From Reticulitermes speratus (Eukaryota; Arthropoda; Insecta; Blattodea; Rhinotermitidae): 64,000 nt of DNA. The DNA lies in assembly GCA_021186555.1 (NCBI GenBank), contig JAJKFL010000013.1:33942743-34006742 (forward strand). The letters are read 5' to 3'. Shown piece after piece: positions 1-11,159 of this stretch. Each line of letters opens with the position of its first letter. Position 1 is the stretch's first letter. Below the pieces are notes generated by a model. It ran no database searches, had not been told where the DNA came from, and saw nothing but the letters and a program-made list of their open reading frames with translations. The translations under genes and the position numbers were made by a program.

Positions 1-216
1 TATATGAACATGTGTCTAATTCTGAATGGTTAGTGAGATATAGCTGTTTATATACAAATACCAGAGCATTGTGAATGGTAATAAAGAAAGGGAAGAAAGG
101 TGCGCGTTACAGTCAAACAGCTCCATCTCAGCAACTATTCAGAATTAGACACATGTTCGCATGAACGTTGTTTCTTACAATAACCGATACTATCACTTTC
201 CTCTTGAATCACCCTG
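1..216. mobile_element. Right end of a DNA transposon cut by the window edge (probable)
   Basis: The segment ends in CACCCTG followed by TA at 217-218. Read on the minus strand this is a CAGGGTG start after a TA, a layout common at Tc1/mariner-type termini. A 35-bp inverted repeat (6-40 against 124-158, about 31 matches, sharing GAACATGTGTCTAATTCTGA) sits inside it. No transposase is visible. The other end lies outside the window, so the class is not proved. Confidence 0.45.
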
Positions 217-218
217 TA

Positions 219-1725
219 TATATTTATGTTCATAGTTATCACACAATGCTTTGAAAGGTTGAAACTGTAAGGCACAATGTACAATCTGTTTTGACATTCA
301 CAGATTTTTAATTTGGCGCTTCGTATGATTGTGACAGTAGCGATTATTTTCTTTAATATTAACCGATTGATATTTGTAATGGAGGCATTGTGTGTTTACT
401 GTGAGGTATTGACTGAACTTATACATATTGTATGGATTTCGGGCCCCAGATTTTAAATAACGATGCTAATTTTTGTAGTTTATCCGTTTTTATTGAGTTG
501 TAGCTTTTTTCTGACACTCCTGAATTGAAAGAGTCACGTCTGACGACTTGCGAAGTTACTGTTTAAGAGGTGCTGAGATTTTGTATTGTGTATTTTGTGA
601 TCTTACTGCAGCATGAATTTTTTTACGGAAATCTTTTTTATCTGATGATGTCGTTCTTAATAGCGTGACTACTAAATCTGCGTTAACTGGTTTTTGGCTT
701 ATGTTGGTGATAATTATAGTAACAGTCCCCCGCGGGTGCCCTGGTAACCACTTGCAACCTCAAAAATATTAATTTTTAATTTATAATTGTAATGTATAAT
801 TTTCAATAATTACTTAAGGCGTGCTTATTATGCAGCTAATTCACAAGCATTTCTGTAAGAGAAGAAATAATATTTTATCTGCCTACATTGTGGTTAATGA
901 GATTGTTGTAGAGGCGAAGGGTTGCTTAATTTTGGGCGGTTATAAGTCAGTTTTATGTAAAACCTCGGATAAATTAAGGGTGTAAAAACTGTGAAGCGCG
1001 GCCTTCGTCTTTTCATGTTTATTTGTTAGGCCCGGGGTCCAAAAATTTTTCAAAAATCCAGGAGTCACCTCTCAATTCTAGGCGCCAGAAGGGTGGCAAG
1101 AAGTAAGTTCCACACTGAGGACTCAAATAGTAGGCGTCACCGTATAAAACTTAGTCGCCAGGGCGACCTGCTGCCGGGGAGTTTTGTACCCCTGTTTCAG
1201 GTCGTAGGCCTACATTTTTACAATGTTGTAAGAACTGCGTGGTTGTTATGTCCTCCTTTCTGTATGTTCACGCAGTTCTTGGATTTTTTTCTCTTAATTT
1301 CGTCGTGGACGCCATTTTTATTCATTACTGTTTGTCTCCAGAAACGTAATATCTTAACACACGGATCTTCTGTCACATGCTCTATGCCATGACTCAGACA
1401 TTTTTAAGTGAGATATCGGCTGTGTCTGAACAGAAGTGAAGCAGAGTGTGGTATTGTAACAATATTCTCATACGAACCAAATGGAGATTTCTCTCACAAT
1501 TCAGGATAGTGTTTCCGATACCGCTCTGCAGAGGCAGGCGTGTTCCGCATCGCGATACAATGGATCACTGTGTATAGCATTCATGCGGATGCAGCAGGAT
1601 GCCGGGTGGGTGATACTTTAACTGTAATCCACTGTGCTTAGCTGTACGCTGCCTTGTATTACCATAATCAGGTGTGGGTTCGGTGCGTCAATTTTGATGT
1701 CCTCCCAGCATTGACTATGAAGATT
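219..1725. other. No recognisable feature
   Basis: AT-rich sequence with scattered stops in all frames. A 99-codon open frame at 1093-1392 matches no family I know. Its codons look random, so it is not called. Confidence 0.5.
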
Positions 1726-1876
1726 GCATCGCGGGATATGACGCCGTGTAACATGGTAGAAATGTACCGAATTTTACAGGAACTTCCTACTGCCCTCTCT
1801 TGTGCATAAGAGAGGCAGCACACTTTTCTGACACAGGAAATACATACCAGACTAGTAGTGCCACATTCCAGAATGC
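1726..1876. repeat. Dyad repeat (TGGGATGTGACGCCG family), full length
   Basis: Left arm GCGGGATATGACGCCGTGTA plus a GGTAGAAATGTACC hairpin. Right arm carries ACCAGACTAGTAGTGCCACA and ATTCCAGAATGC, the imperfect reverse complement. The centre folds as CTGCCCTCTCTT...AAGAGAGGCAG, the decayed remnant of the family's CTGAAGATGGAGG hairpin. Confidence 0.7.
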
Positions 1877-1914
1877 GGTATCCTTACTGTAGCAGTCCAC
1901 TACTGCTTGTTTCT

Positions 1915-2290
1915 TCTCTCTCTATTTTTTCGCATGTGTTTTATATATTCTTATCTTTAAGGTGTCTTTTTCTGTAATTTATTGTTAGTTTGTTTTTATT
2001 TGTCTCTCTCTCTCTCTCTCTCTGTTGCTTCCTTCATTCCAATGTCTATTTTGTGTCCTTTCCTTTTTAACTTTCTATTTCTTGTTCATCCATCCAACCG
2101 TCCATCTTCAATCAGATTTGAGGTTGTCATGACGGTAAAGGTACCTGTCGGGATGGAAGCAGCAGATTCTTTTGAAAAGTTGTTACACATCTACCTAGAC
2201 TACAAGACTTAACACATAATAAATCTTTTATCTTCCCTTTCTTTGCGTCTTGTTTGTTGCTTTCCCCTCCTTTCTGTTCGGCTTTCATTA
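1915..2290. repeat. Pyrimidine-rich tract with (TC)n microsatellite
   Basis: The plus strand is strongly C+T biased, with a pure (TC)n run at 2003-2023. One of about ten strand-asymmetric purine or pyrimidine tracts in the window. Open frames here are low complexity. Confidence 0.7.
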
Positions 2291-2299
2291 ACCTTTGTT

Positions 2300-3170
2300 G
2301 TTGATTATGATGATAATGCAAGCATACTATGATAGTGCTGATGCTGGTGATTACTTTGATGATAGGTTGCTACCAAAATGTTTTGCTAAAATATATTTCA
2401 AGTAGGCTTGGACCATTCCTCTGTCTCAAACGTGTCAGTGGATTTACCTTCGTTTGTAGGCGTTTCTTCCTGAAGTTATAGATCGGTTATTATTGCATTT
2501 GCATGGCAGGTTCTGCCGATGTTGGAGCAGACTATACTGTGAAGTTTGTCGTTCGCAAGGATACTACCATACTGGCCAGACCACAGAGCGATGACGAATT
2601 AAAAGGCGACGTCGCTCGCCCTGCCAACACCAGTCATACGCAGTCTGTTTCATCCCTGGGGGCAGAAAATTAGGGCTATGCCTTTGGCACTAGCGACTCT
2701 TCGGTACAGAATACCTCAGTGACGTAAAGTACCTAAAGACGTTGGTAACAACCATACTCTGTTGTCGTTTTGCCTAGCGTTTGTTTCTGTGTAGACTAAA
2801 GCTCTCCTGTAAGCATCACGAAGGCTTATGGCGGAGTGCAGTTAACCCTATATCACGTGCTCCTACTCTTTTTTAACCTAGACACTAGACGGAAGTGACT
2901 GGCCATGTTCACACCCCGGCCACTTGATTCCTGCGGAGGATTCTTCATTAAACTTTATATCGTTCTGTCCGTTCATTGTAGATAATCAATTCGCTGTGTT
3001 AACTTGTGTTAATTAAGTAGGCTGCCTCCAAGATACTGTATATCAAGATCCAGTACACTTATACAACTATTCTACAAATAATTGTCTACATTTTAAATAT
3101 TTGATTCTTTTACGCCATGTCAGCTGTGTATAAAAGTGGCTAATTTGTTTTTATGTGGTATTTCTTTGGT
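2300..3170. other. No recognisable feature
   Basis: Includes a more GC-rich stretch around 2500-2720. I see no repeat family, RNA or coding pattern that I can name. Confidence 0.5.
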
Positions 3171-3174
3171 TTGT

Positions 3175-3215
3175 TTCCCTGGTGACGATTCCTTGTGGAT
3201 CGAAACATGTAGGAA
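3175..3215 (+). ncRNA. Hammerhead-ribozyme-like motif
   Basis: Stem I pairs TTCC 3175-3178 with GGAA 3212-3215. The core is CTGGTGA 3179-3185 (CTGANGA with A6 changed to G). One extra base (C3186) follows. Stem II pairs GATTCC 3187-3192 with GGATC 3197-3201 with one bulge. GAAA is at 3202-3205, then C-AT-G as a minimal stem III and a GTA cleavage triplet ending at 3211. The A6G change probably reduces or abolishes cleavage. It looks like a solo arm of the retroposed hammerhead element. Confidence 0.6.
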
Positions 3216-3309
3216 TATTAAGTGTGATATTATAATATAAATATCTAAGGAACATTATTGAGCATTTTGTTGATTGAATATTGCGAATTCATTCTTTTTT
3301 ACTACGTTT

Positions 3310-3420
3310 AATAGGAGGCTGGGTGGTCCCCATAGTTGGTACAGACGTTTTGGTGAAGAGGCTAATCTCTTGCCCCGGCCGGGAAACGAACCACAATTCC
3401 TCGACCGTCCAGCAATATCG
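3310..3420 (-). repeat. SINE family C fragment
   Basis: The minus strand carries the tRNA-like B-box region (GTGGTTCGTTTCCCGGCCGG) and the start of the body (GGGGCAAGAGATTAGCC), matching the copies at 43921-44218 and 51354-51750. Confidence 0.65.
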
Positions 3421-4209
3421 ACTAATCTGATTATGTGTTATGATAATTTTTCAAAATCTACTGACCTTTGTAAGTGATTATAAATATTTCTCCGCATGGT
3501 ATGAAATTGATTACTGCGTTCTCTTTAGATACAATCTGCTCTTTGAGAAGTTAAATGTAAGCCTGTTGTTGTTTTGAAGGGTTTCAGTAATAATAACACT
3601 CCGTGTTCAGTAGATTCTTGTAATTCGTTACGGTGAATGATCATGCAGCCTTTGAAACGCTATTGAGAAAGTTATGTTAACAGACAAGAGTTAAGTGAAC
3701 CCTTCTTTTATGCAAGAATGCTGGTAAACTTTCTCTCCCACTTCGTTTTTCCTTACCGGGCGAAGAAACGGCATCTCATCACATATTCCTCCCCGATTTC
3801 AGTGCTGCTAATTCATTCCATGCTACGGACGATATAGCGTTCTCCGAAACCCCAGTTACTCCTCGTCTGAAGTATTTTGTGTTTTATTTGAGTATAACTT
3901 ATCCTGACAGCTTGTCATATCCTGACATCACATCTGACAGTTACGGTTTTCATCACTAAAATAACAATCAACATGAACATAAAAGTTGTGTTGACTTATT
4001 TTATAAAGTTATCGTGAAAGTGCCAATGTTTTCCCTTTAAGCACAGTAGCTACTACATATGCCACCCACTTTAATATCCAGAAATGCGGATTTCACACAC
4101 TGACTGCCATCATGCTTCCCATGACCTTCAGAATAATCAAAGTTTTTTTCACTACATATCATGAACCGTTTGATCTTCCAAGGGAAACTTAGTGTGAAGT
4201 TTACGGTAG
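3421..4209. other. No recognisable feature
   Basis: AT-rich unique-looking sequence. Nothing coding or structured was recognised. Confidence 0.5.
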
Positions 4210-4353
4210 TTTGGGTTGTGACGCCGTTTAGTTTGGAGAATACGTATTATCGTTTCAAACTCACCTGCTGCCCTTCCTGGAGCACGAAGATAGGGGTAGA
4301 CAGTTTTTCTGAAATATTTTCACCTACCAAATGACAAGTCACCACAATCCAGA
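4210..4353. repeat. Dyad repeat, full length
   Basis: Left arm TTGGGTTGTGACGCCGTTTA, right arm CTACCAAATGACAAGTCACC then ACAATCCAGAAG. The centre holds CTGCTGCCCTTCC and GCACGAAGATAGGGG, the two halves of the family's hairpin. Old, diverged copy. Confidence 0.65.
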
Positions 4354-4957
4354 AGTTCGTCATCTTCATATTCACTGCCGTGAGAACCTGAAATTTCACA
4401 GAGATGCAGTATGTCTTCTGTACGGTACGAACTGAAATATTAAATGTTACGGGAATGACAGAAACAGCACCCTATCGCTGAGGCTAGTAAGTAATGGTGG
4501 GGGTTAAGTAACGGACACGGGGCTGATGTGAACTTGGGGAGGCTAATCACGTGCAGGCCATTAGTCATATTGGTAACTTGGGTGCATTAATCATATTAAG
4601 CATGCGTGATAGGGTGTCATTACCAGTAGCACCCCACACCCTCTTGTTTGGGAAGTGACTGCTGTTTCTCGTATAAGGACGTTCAAACACTGGGGTCGAA
4701 ACAAACACAGCAAACTCTTGATCTCGACTTTCGGATTTCGAACCATAAACAACAAACACAGTACTTCCATTTGGGGTTTTGGTCCAAGAACTGTGAACAG
4801 TACTGCTTCCATCCTTACGAACGTTTCTTCAGGAAATGTTTACCCTTTGTTCAAGGTCACAATTATCCACCGTCTTGCGTTGCTTGCTCGTGGCCGCGAT
4901 TCCTGTCCTGTGTTCGTTACAACTGTACCTACTTTTCGCACGATCCTTGCTTTTCAG

Positions 4958-5036
4958 TCCTGAAGATGGAGGCAACATGTTACTGCGAAACGTTTGTGCT
5001 CAACCACCAAACTACATGGCGGAATATCCCGGACGC
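4958..5036 (+). repeat. Dyad repeat, 3' half, with hammerhead-like core
   Basis: CTGAAGA at 4960-4966, one T, GGAGGCAACATG, then GAAAC at 4987-4991 and GTT. The arm AAACTACATGGCGGAATATC follows. The 3' side of stem II has decayed (ACTGC in place of CCTCC). The left arm is not clear. Overlapping open frames of 60-140 codons are chance readings through repeat sequence. Confidence 0.65.
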
Positions 5037-5143
5037 AGTAATCTTCAAAGAACAAATATCAAACAAGTAATTAACCAACTAATTTGCTTACGTTCCACGT
5101 GACAAAATACACAATTTATATGGCTTAATTGACCTGGTCATCT

Positions 5144-5225
5144 TTATTGTGACGCTGTGTAGCCTAAAAGGTGGTTATAGTCTCATAAAACAGAAGATTG
5201 CAGTATGAAACGTCACTGCCGTCAA
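5144..5225 (+). repeat. Dyad repeat fragment
   Basis: Arm TTATTGTGACGCTGTGTAGC followed about 50 bp later by GAAGATTGCAGTATGAAACG. Internally deleted copy of the same family. Confidence 0.55.
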
Positions 5226-5257
5226 ACCTTCAAATTTTATACGGCTTGAACAGTTCT

Positions 5258-5457
5258 GTCTTCTGACTTTTCTTGTAATGCGGTAGGTATGTATAAACGT
5301 AATAGAGGAATCTGAAACCGGCGTCTTCAGGGCACAATCATGAAGATTCATAGGTAGATACAAAGTGATTTTTTCGACACTGATAATGGAGGCAGCAGTT
5401 TGCTTTAAAACGTCGATACTTATCTGCAAAACTTCGTGGTGTCACATCCCAGAAAAC
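5258..5457. repeat. Dyad repeat, full length
   Basis: Left end GTCTTCTG, then GCGGTAGGTATGTATAAACG. Right end GTGGTGTCACATCCCAGAAA. Both halves of the central hairpin survive (GCGTCTTCAGGGC and CACTGATAATGGAGGCAGCA), with AAAACGTC in place of GAAACGTC. The minus-strand frame 5338-5556 is a reading of this repeat, not a gene. Confidence 0.7.
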
Positions 5458-6447
5458 AGTAAACTTGAAGGTCGGCACCATGACAGCCTCAGGTTTCGCA
5501 TCTGATATAACTTCCTTGTCATTTAACAAGAGGCTTATTCTTCTTCTTATATTCATTCTGATGTAATTCGATTTTCATTTTAGATGATGAAAATACGGTT
5601 TGGTATCACGCCCTCTTATGCTTCCATTGAACGCTGCTTAATTTTTTTAATTAGATCCTTTATTAAATTCATTGTGCTCATTTACAGGGTCTTAAGCGTA
5701 CATTATTTTGAGCAAATGGGCAAATTCTTCATGGCGACATGACAGTTCCGGGATCCACATAAGTTCAGTTCTGATAGTCCGCGTCTTATTTACTTTAAAC
5801 TTGTTATAATAAACATAAGTAGAAATGGCTGTCATTCACTTCTCTGCTTGTCCATAGCAGAATAAATAGTAGCTAAAAATTAAAAAAGATATGACACTCA
5901 AATTAATAAATCAGTTTATATGTGTAAGTAAGAAACGAATGGGATTGAAATTTTAAATCGCATCCAGAATTCTACCGTAGTACCTGCACAACGCTTTAAC
6001 AGACGTAGTTGCCGCACAGTTGGTCAGATTATGGAGTAATTTCCTTAATTTCTTTTGGTATTCTCTGTTAGATCCGTACCAGGAAACGTATACGAAAGTT
6101 GCATTTTTAGAAGTACAAATCCTTCTCCTGCAGCCCTCCCAACAATAACTTCAAACTTTCCGCCCCAATGCAGCCTTTCTAATGTAACCAGAATTTCTGC
6201 ATAATGCAGCGCTCAACATGCAAAATGCAACAAAATTTAAAGTTGAGCCCATATACTCATCTTATTCTGTTGCTGCTTATTCAAACAGTCAGTCCACCTC
6301 CCAGCGCCGCAACTTCTTTACTTCCCAGCGCTGTGCATGGCCGCCAGGTTACCTTTACCAGTAAGGACGAGCGAGAAGAGCTTGGGAACCTTGAGGGCAG
6401 TATTCTGTTTCACTATGCAGTACCTGTAGTACCCGTCATTATACGCC
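5458..6447. other. No recognisable feature
   Basis: Unique-looking sequence. The open frame 6204-6515 ends in translated (ATT)n and is not supported as coding. Confidence 0.5.
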
Positions 6448-6472
6448 TTATTATTATTATTATTATTATTAT
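6448..6472. repeat. (ATT)n microsatellite, tail of the LINE
   Basis: About eight ATT units, lying exactly at the 3' end of the minus-strand LINE that follows. It is probably that element's AAT-rich tail. Confidence 0.85.
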
Positions 6473-6759
6473 ATTTCTCTTGTCACAGGCGTTTTCTCCC
6501 TGGTACCTCTCTTGAATCAACAGTGATTCCCATCGCTCAGGTTTCAAGTTTCAGACTGCAATACTTTCCGTATTATGTGTGATGTTCCAAGTACAGCGAT
6601 CTTTTTTTTTAGTGAACGTATTGAATGTTTTCCTGGTATGGCTGATAAATTTTTCTTTAAACCTTTCGTTACTATTCCGGTGGCTCCAGTTATTACTGGT
6701 ATAATCTTACATTTCGTGTTCCACATTCGTTGTATCTCTATACATAAACTGTAGTATTT

Positions 6760-7308
6760 GAATTAATTTTATTTCAATCGAACAAATGCACTACACTTTG
6801 TTTTATTGATTTCGTGCCCCTACATTTGTTTCGGCACACATTGTGCCATCCCCAGGGGGTTCGTCGAGAGTTCACAATCTTCAATACATCCAATTGTTTT
6901 TCACTCACTTTCATACACATAATTATATTAAGTCACCATCACTAAATATCACTTGTCTTTCTGTTCATAGTAATTAGCTTATCTCTCTTCATTGTTTTCT
7001 TTTTATTACAATTTTTTTAAAAATGAAGAGGGTTGTAATGTATAAAGTATTAAAAAGATAATTAAATTTGTGTTTGACAGCTGGCTATATATACTAGTTG
7101 TTCGATCACATTTGATCTAGTCCTGTAAGAATATAAATTATATTAATAAGCTACTATTATAGATATATATATAGCAATTAACTCGTGTAATTGTGTGCCG
7201 AAACATATGTAGGGACAAGAAATGAATAAAATAAAGTGTAGTGCATTTGTTGGATTGAAATAAAATTAATTAATTATCAAAAATGCACGGTATATATAAT
7301 ATAAAGTT
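6760..7308 (+). mobile_element. Retroposed inverted-arm element with hammerhead motifs, inserted in a LINE
   Basis: A 549-bp insertion flanked by the 10-bp duplication TGTAGTATTT (6750-6759 and 7309-7318). It interrupts an otherwise continuous LINE reading. Arms of about 90 bp are inverted: 6760-6850 against about 7190-7275, sharing CAAATGCACTACACTTT in inverse orientation. The left arm holds a full hammerhead-like motif on the minus strand. The right arm keeps only GTGTGCCGAAAC and GTAGGGAC. The end carries ATGCACGGT plus an AT-rich tail ending AATATAAAG, matching the 3' tail at 21772-21792. No protein frame, so non-autonomous. Strand is set by the tail. Confidence 0.8.
6817..6859 (-). ncRNA. 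Hammerhead-like motif, left arm of the 6760-7308 element
   Basis: On the minus strand: CCCC, CTGGGGA (A6 to G), extra T, stem II GGCACA/TGTGCC (6 bp), GAAAC, AAAT, GTA, then GGGG closing stem I. The fold is preserved, but the core A6 change and longer stem III loop argue against strong activity. Confidence 0.6.
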
Positions 7309-7507
7309 TGTAGTATTTTTAGTTTATTTTCTTCTCCCTTTTGTGGGACATTTCTGTCCGCTGGTATTGCCACATCTGTCAGTATGCATATTTTCTCTTT
7401 TTTGTTTTTGATTATTATATCTGGCCTATTTGCTGTAACTTACTTGTCTCTATGTACCACTTGATTCCGTAACACTGTCACATCTTCATATTCACATAGT
7501 GGTTTGG

Positions 7508-7531
7508 GTGTGTGTGTGTGTGTGTGTGTGT
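7508..7531. repeat. (GT)n microsatellite
   Basis: About 12 GT units directly at the 5' break of the LINE fragment. Confidence 0.9.
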
Positions 7532-9368
7532 ACCATTTATTTGTCGTTTCGATACCTATTGTTATTATTATGATACAAGAAAATACACTAAGCGTAATAT
7601 ATCATATAGACAAACGAGTAAATCGTCATTCCGCAACTTTCATGTTTCAGATGTCATTAAATTTTTCCCGAGATAAAACTGTGTATTTCATATATTGTAT
7701 ATAATTGTAATTATCATATCCGGTGAATTTTTGTCAACATTTCCATTACCAGAATGTTTAAAATTCAGCAACAACTGGACAGTAATACTCCGAACCTTGT
7801 TCCTTTGTTTTATGGCCGTCAACAGTGGACATAACAAGCTACTGTTTTATCTTATGTAACAAGAAACAATTGAGGCCGCAAAGAATGGACAGAGTGAAAG
7901 GAAGAGACCCCGGAAAGTCCATGTGTCACTTAAACTATTGATTCTCGCATTTCCCGCTTGATGGCTTGAACAGGGAACCTCACTCTCTCACCTCTGTTAC
8001 GTCCAAACGAGGTACAGTCACGTACAATTCACAAAAATTTCGTGTTTCACCATATTTTCACATTTCTTCTATGTACCTAGATGCGGGTAAATTGCATTGC
8101 CTGAGCAGTGGAATGCATTTTGCTTGTTAATTAGCGGACTTTTCGGGTTTTTAGGGCAATTTCGCAAAATATTACGAAAGGCGACTATTAGCTTCACCAT
8201 ATACGTCCTCCTGTCTGCCCGTCTGTCTGTTCGCATGGAACAACTCGGCTCCTACTGGGGTGGATTTTCGTGAAATTTTAAATTGCGGACTTTTACCAAA
8301 ATCCGTCGATTAAATTAATGTTTTCTTAAAATCAGACAAAAATAAGAGACGCTTCAAATGAGAACTGTGTTCGGATATGACGATATCTCATACATGAATA
8401 CATGAAATACAGCTGACGGTCTAAATAGAATATGGGGCCAGATGCGGTTTATTGTGGTGTGACGAAGTAATCCAGGGAGGTGGCCTTCTTCTTGTTGTGT
8501 TACATTCAGTGCAGTTATTGATTTTTTTCTTCGTGCGATTTGCATGTTAAAAATTAAGGACAATACAGACGCACAGTAATAATGTTCAAATTTATGGTAT
8601 ATGTATGGAAGTATAAAACTTTGTAAGTAGATATATTTTGAATATACCTACAAATTGTGTATGAAATAATGTTTGTAATCAGCATAACAAATCACCAGTG
8701 TTTAAACATGGTGAAATTTTGGGATTATATATGACCGATAAGGTTAACGTAGACAAAATCAAGGTAAACAGAATAATAAGTCCTTCAAAGCAATATAATA
8801 GCAGACCATGATAACAGCAATAACATTCTGTAATACATATGCAGTTGTGAATAAGAACAAAAAGTGTGACCACTCTGTATTAATTGGTTTGACCTACTGA
8901 ATAATGTCAAGGGTACTGAGATGCGACATTGCCTCAGTGTGCTCAAATTTCCTACCGTGTTTAACGATACTGTCATATTGAGTGGTTCAGTTTCCTGGAC
9001 AGTCTGAGGAAAAATACAAAAAAAAAAACCTTAGTAGGGATACTTGGTGACCCGTACGGTTTGTGATTATTGCATATGTTTTAGGCTTCATAGTCATGTG
9101 ACGCCATTATTCTCATGCGACCTTTTCAATGTGTGAACACCCAGTTTCGCATGTCACCATATTTAAGAAAAAGAAGAAGAAATAAAACAGCGGAGGTGGA
9201 GGAATGTAATGAGTTACAGAAAGTTGATGATAAGAAAAAAGGTGGTAATGTTGGAGCAGGATAAGAGGCCAGATGAGGAAAAAATTGATGATCAAAATAA
9301 GACAATGGAGGAAATGGTGACAGAAGTAGAAAAGGGGAGTAAAAAACATGCGGGAAATAAGTTTATTA
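7532..9368. other. No recognisable feature
   Basis: Contains a CTGTCTGCCCGTCTGTCTG phrase at 8211-8230, of a kind often seen in repeats, but I cannot place it in a family. Open frames (8354-8563, 8679-8976, 9113-9409) are short and unlike known proteins. Confidence 0.5.
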
Positions 9369-9370
9369 TA

Positions 9371-10660
9371 CAGGGCATACACAAAAGAATGGTGCGGTTT
9401 CAAAAGTGAATAAAAATTTCTTTCTCACCTTACACGGGCGCAACATACACCGTCAGCGGCGGCAACTGTCCACGTTTCTCATTTGGTAATTACAATCCTT
9501 CAATGTATGCACCCTGGGTCACACGACACACATCCACACGGTAATCAAACTCATCCCAGACCAGGTGTAGCATGTCCGCTGTAATGGCCTGCAGTGCATG
9601 CGCTATCCGATCACGAATTTCATGGATGGACGTGGGCAATGATGGTACATAAACGCTGTCTTTAACGAACCCCCAAAGAAAGAAATCGCACGGTGTAAGA
9701 TCTGGCGAACGGGGTGGCCAAGGGAGAAGGTTCTTGTCTCCATTTGCAGCAGCACGTCCGATCCAGCGCTGTGGAAGAACACGATTGAGAAGCACTCGTA
9801 CATTCCTGTGAAAATGGGGGGGAGCTCCGTCCAGTTGTAGAATGTAATCGTCATAATTGGTATTTAGTTGAGGTAACAACCAGCTTTCCAACATGTCCAA
9901 AAATGAGTCGCCAGTCACACTTGCTTCAGCGAAGAAAAATGGGCCGTGCACTTTCTCGCGGGACACCGCACAGAAAACGTTGACTTTTGGAGAGTCACCT
10001 GGTGCTCTATCTGTGCATGTGGTTGCTCGGTTCCCCAGATACGGACATTGTGTCTGTTCACCTTGCCACTGATGTGGAATGTGGCTTCATCGGAGAAGAT
10101 CAGTCTTTCTACGAACCCATCTTCCTCCATTTTCAACTGCATCTCCTCGCAAAAGTCACGCCTTTTCACTTTGTCTGCTGGTTTAAGGGCCTGCACTAAT
10201 CGCATCTTGTACGGTTTAAAACATAGCCGCTTACGAAACACCTTCCACACCGTCATTTTTGGCATGCCAATTCCCTGCTTCCTTTAGCCACTGACTTGCG
10301 GGGACTTCGCTGAAACGCCTCACGCACTCTTTCAATGTTTTCATCAGACACACGAGGTCGACCAGGACTCTTGCCTTTACACAAGCATCCAGTTTCTGTG
10401 GAACCACCTGCTTATGTTATTCTTGTGTGTGCGTCTTTTTTAAACCGTGCACGAAACTCACGCACTGCAACTGTAACTCACAGAAGAGTTTGGCCGCCAG
10501 ACTGGCCGCGCCACGCAGTAAGCATGAGAAGCGAACTGCTGTAGCGCATGAGAAACTTGGACAGTTGCCGCCGCTGACGGTGTATGTTGTGCCCGTGTAA
10601 TGTGAGACATAAATTTTTTATTCACTTTTGAAACCGCACCATTCTTTTGTGTATGCCCTG
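9371..10660 (-). mobile_element. Tc1/mariner-superfamily transposon with long TIRs
   Basis: A 1290-bp element bounded by TA (9369-9370 and 10661-10662). The termini start CAGGGCATACACAAAAGAAT and run as inverted repeats for about 115 bp (9371 to about 9486, and about 10546 to 10660) with few differences. The only coding trace is a minus-strand transposase broken by frameshifts, so the copy is dead on its own but could be moved in trans. The long TIRs separate it from classic mariners, whose TIRs are near 28 bp. Confidence 0.93.
9490..10510 (-). pseudogene. DDE transposase of the long-TIR element, frameshifted
   Basis: Cut-and-paste transposase of the IS630/Tc1/mariner superfamily. The N-terminal part is in pieces: REFRARFKK, then after a shift GKSPGRPRVSDENIERVREA (a GRPR linker and helix-turn-helix start), then after another shift MPKMTVWKVFRKRLCFKPYK from 10265. 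The first catalytic Asp is in LIFSDEATFH. The frame breaks again near 10000, where KSTFSV replaces the expected PKVNVFCAV. The last piece (to 9490) has the second Asp in LQLDGAPPHF and the third in WPPRSPDLTPCDFFLWG. I count 47 residues between the second and third Asp (to the D of PCDFF), far more than DD34D. At least three frame breaks make it a pseudogene. The spacing could be normal for this lineage. Confidence 0.88.
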
Positions 10661-10662
10661 TA

Positions 10663-11159
10663 TTAATACAGCCTCACCTTTATACCTTTACTTTTCGTAA
10701 CAGCTCCACGAAAAGTCAACTTTTGTTGACATTGTTCTGAAATGGTTAATGACGAATTGACTGACGTGACTATTTAAGTAGCTAGTTGATTCATTCACCC
10801 ATTTTCCTAACAATTATCAGAACATATGTAAGAATTAATTAAAAAATAAGACGTGTGACATAGGACTATGCACATTTGACATTTTGACTTATTCACAATA
10901 CATTTATTTAAAATAAATATAATGCTACGTCCAGCATGTTCCGATGAAACTATTTCCAAAATGTTTGCATTCTTGTATTTACGCAATGAGTACCAGGAGA
11001 TAATATATATTTTTCACCCCTGAAGACCTTCAAAAAATAAAAAAATAATAAAAAAATCTTTTCTCTCCAGTGGTTCCTGATTTCCGAAAGAGCTTCGCCC
11101 GTTTTTCGTTCTGATTAGAGTAGACTGTAAATATTATATAATATAGGTGGAAGAATACT
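10663..11159. other. No recognisable feature
   Basis: AT-rich, with an A-rich run near 11028-11060. Nothing recognised. Confidence 0.5.

Larger units (their letters stand above)
6473..7507 (-). pseudogene. Non-LTR retrotransposon 3' fragment, split by a later insertion
   Basis: On the minus strand two blocks of one reading frame can be followed. The upstream block (7507 down to 7319) reads CEYEDVTVLRNQVVHRDK, a stop, then ANRPDIIIKNKKEK and DVAIPADRNV. The downstream block (6759 down to 6473) reads LCIEIQRMWNTKCKIIPVI, GATGIVTKGLKKN, IPGKHS and LGTSHIIRKVLQSET, a stretch I know from the C-terminal part of animal LINE polyproteins. The blocks are separated by the 549-bp element at 6760-7308. 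The fragment has stops and is 5' truncated near a (GT)n run. It is a dead copy with no function inferred. Clade (RTE-like or CR1-like) is not settled. Confidence 0.75.

Noticed and set aside
4648..5070. 140-codon plus-strand frame and two overlapping ones
   Set aside because: They run into a dyad repeat, overlap in three frames, and have no family match.
9946..10287. 113-codon plus-strand frame
   Set aside because: Antisense shadow of the transposase pseudogene.
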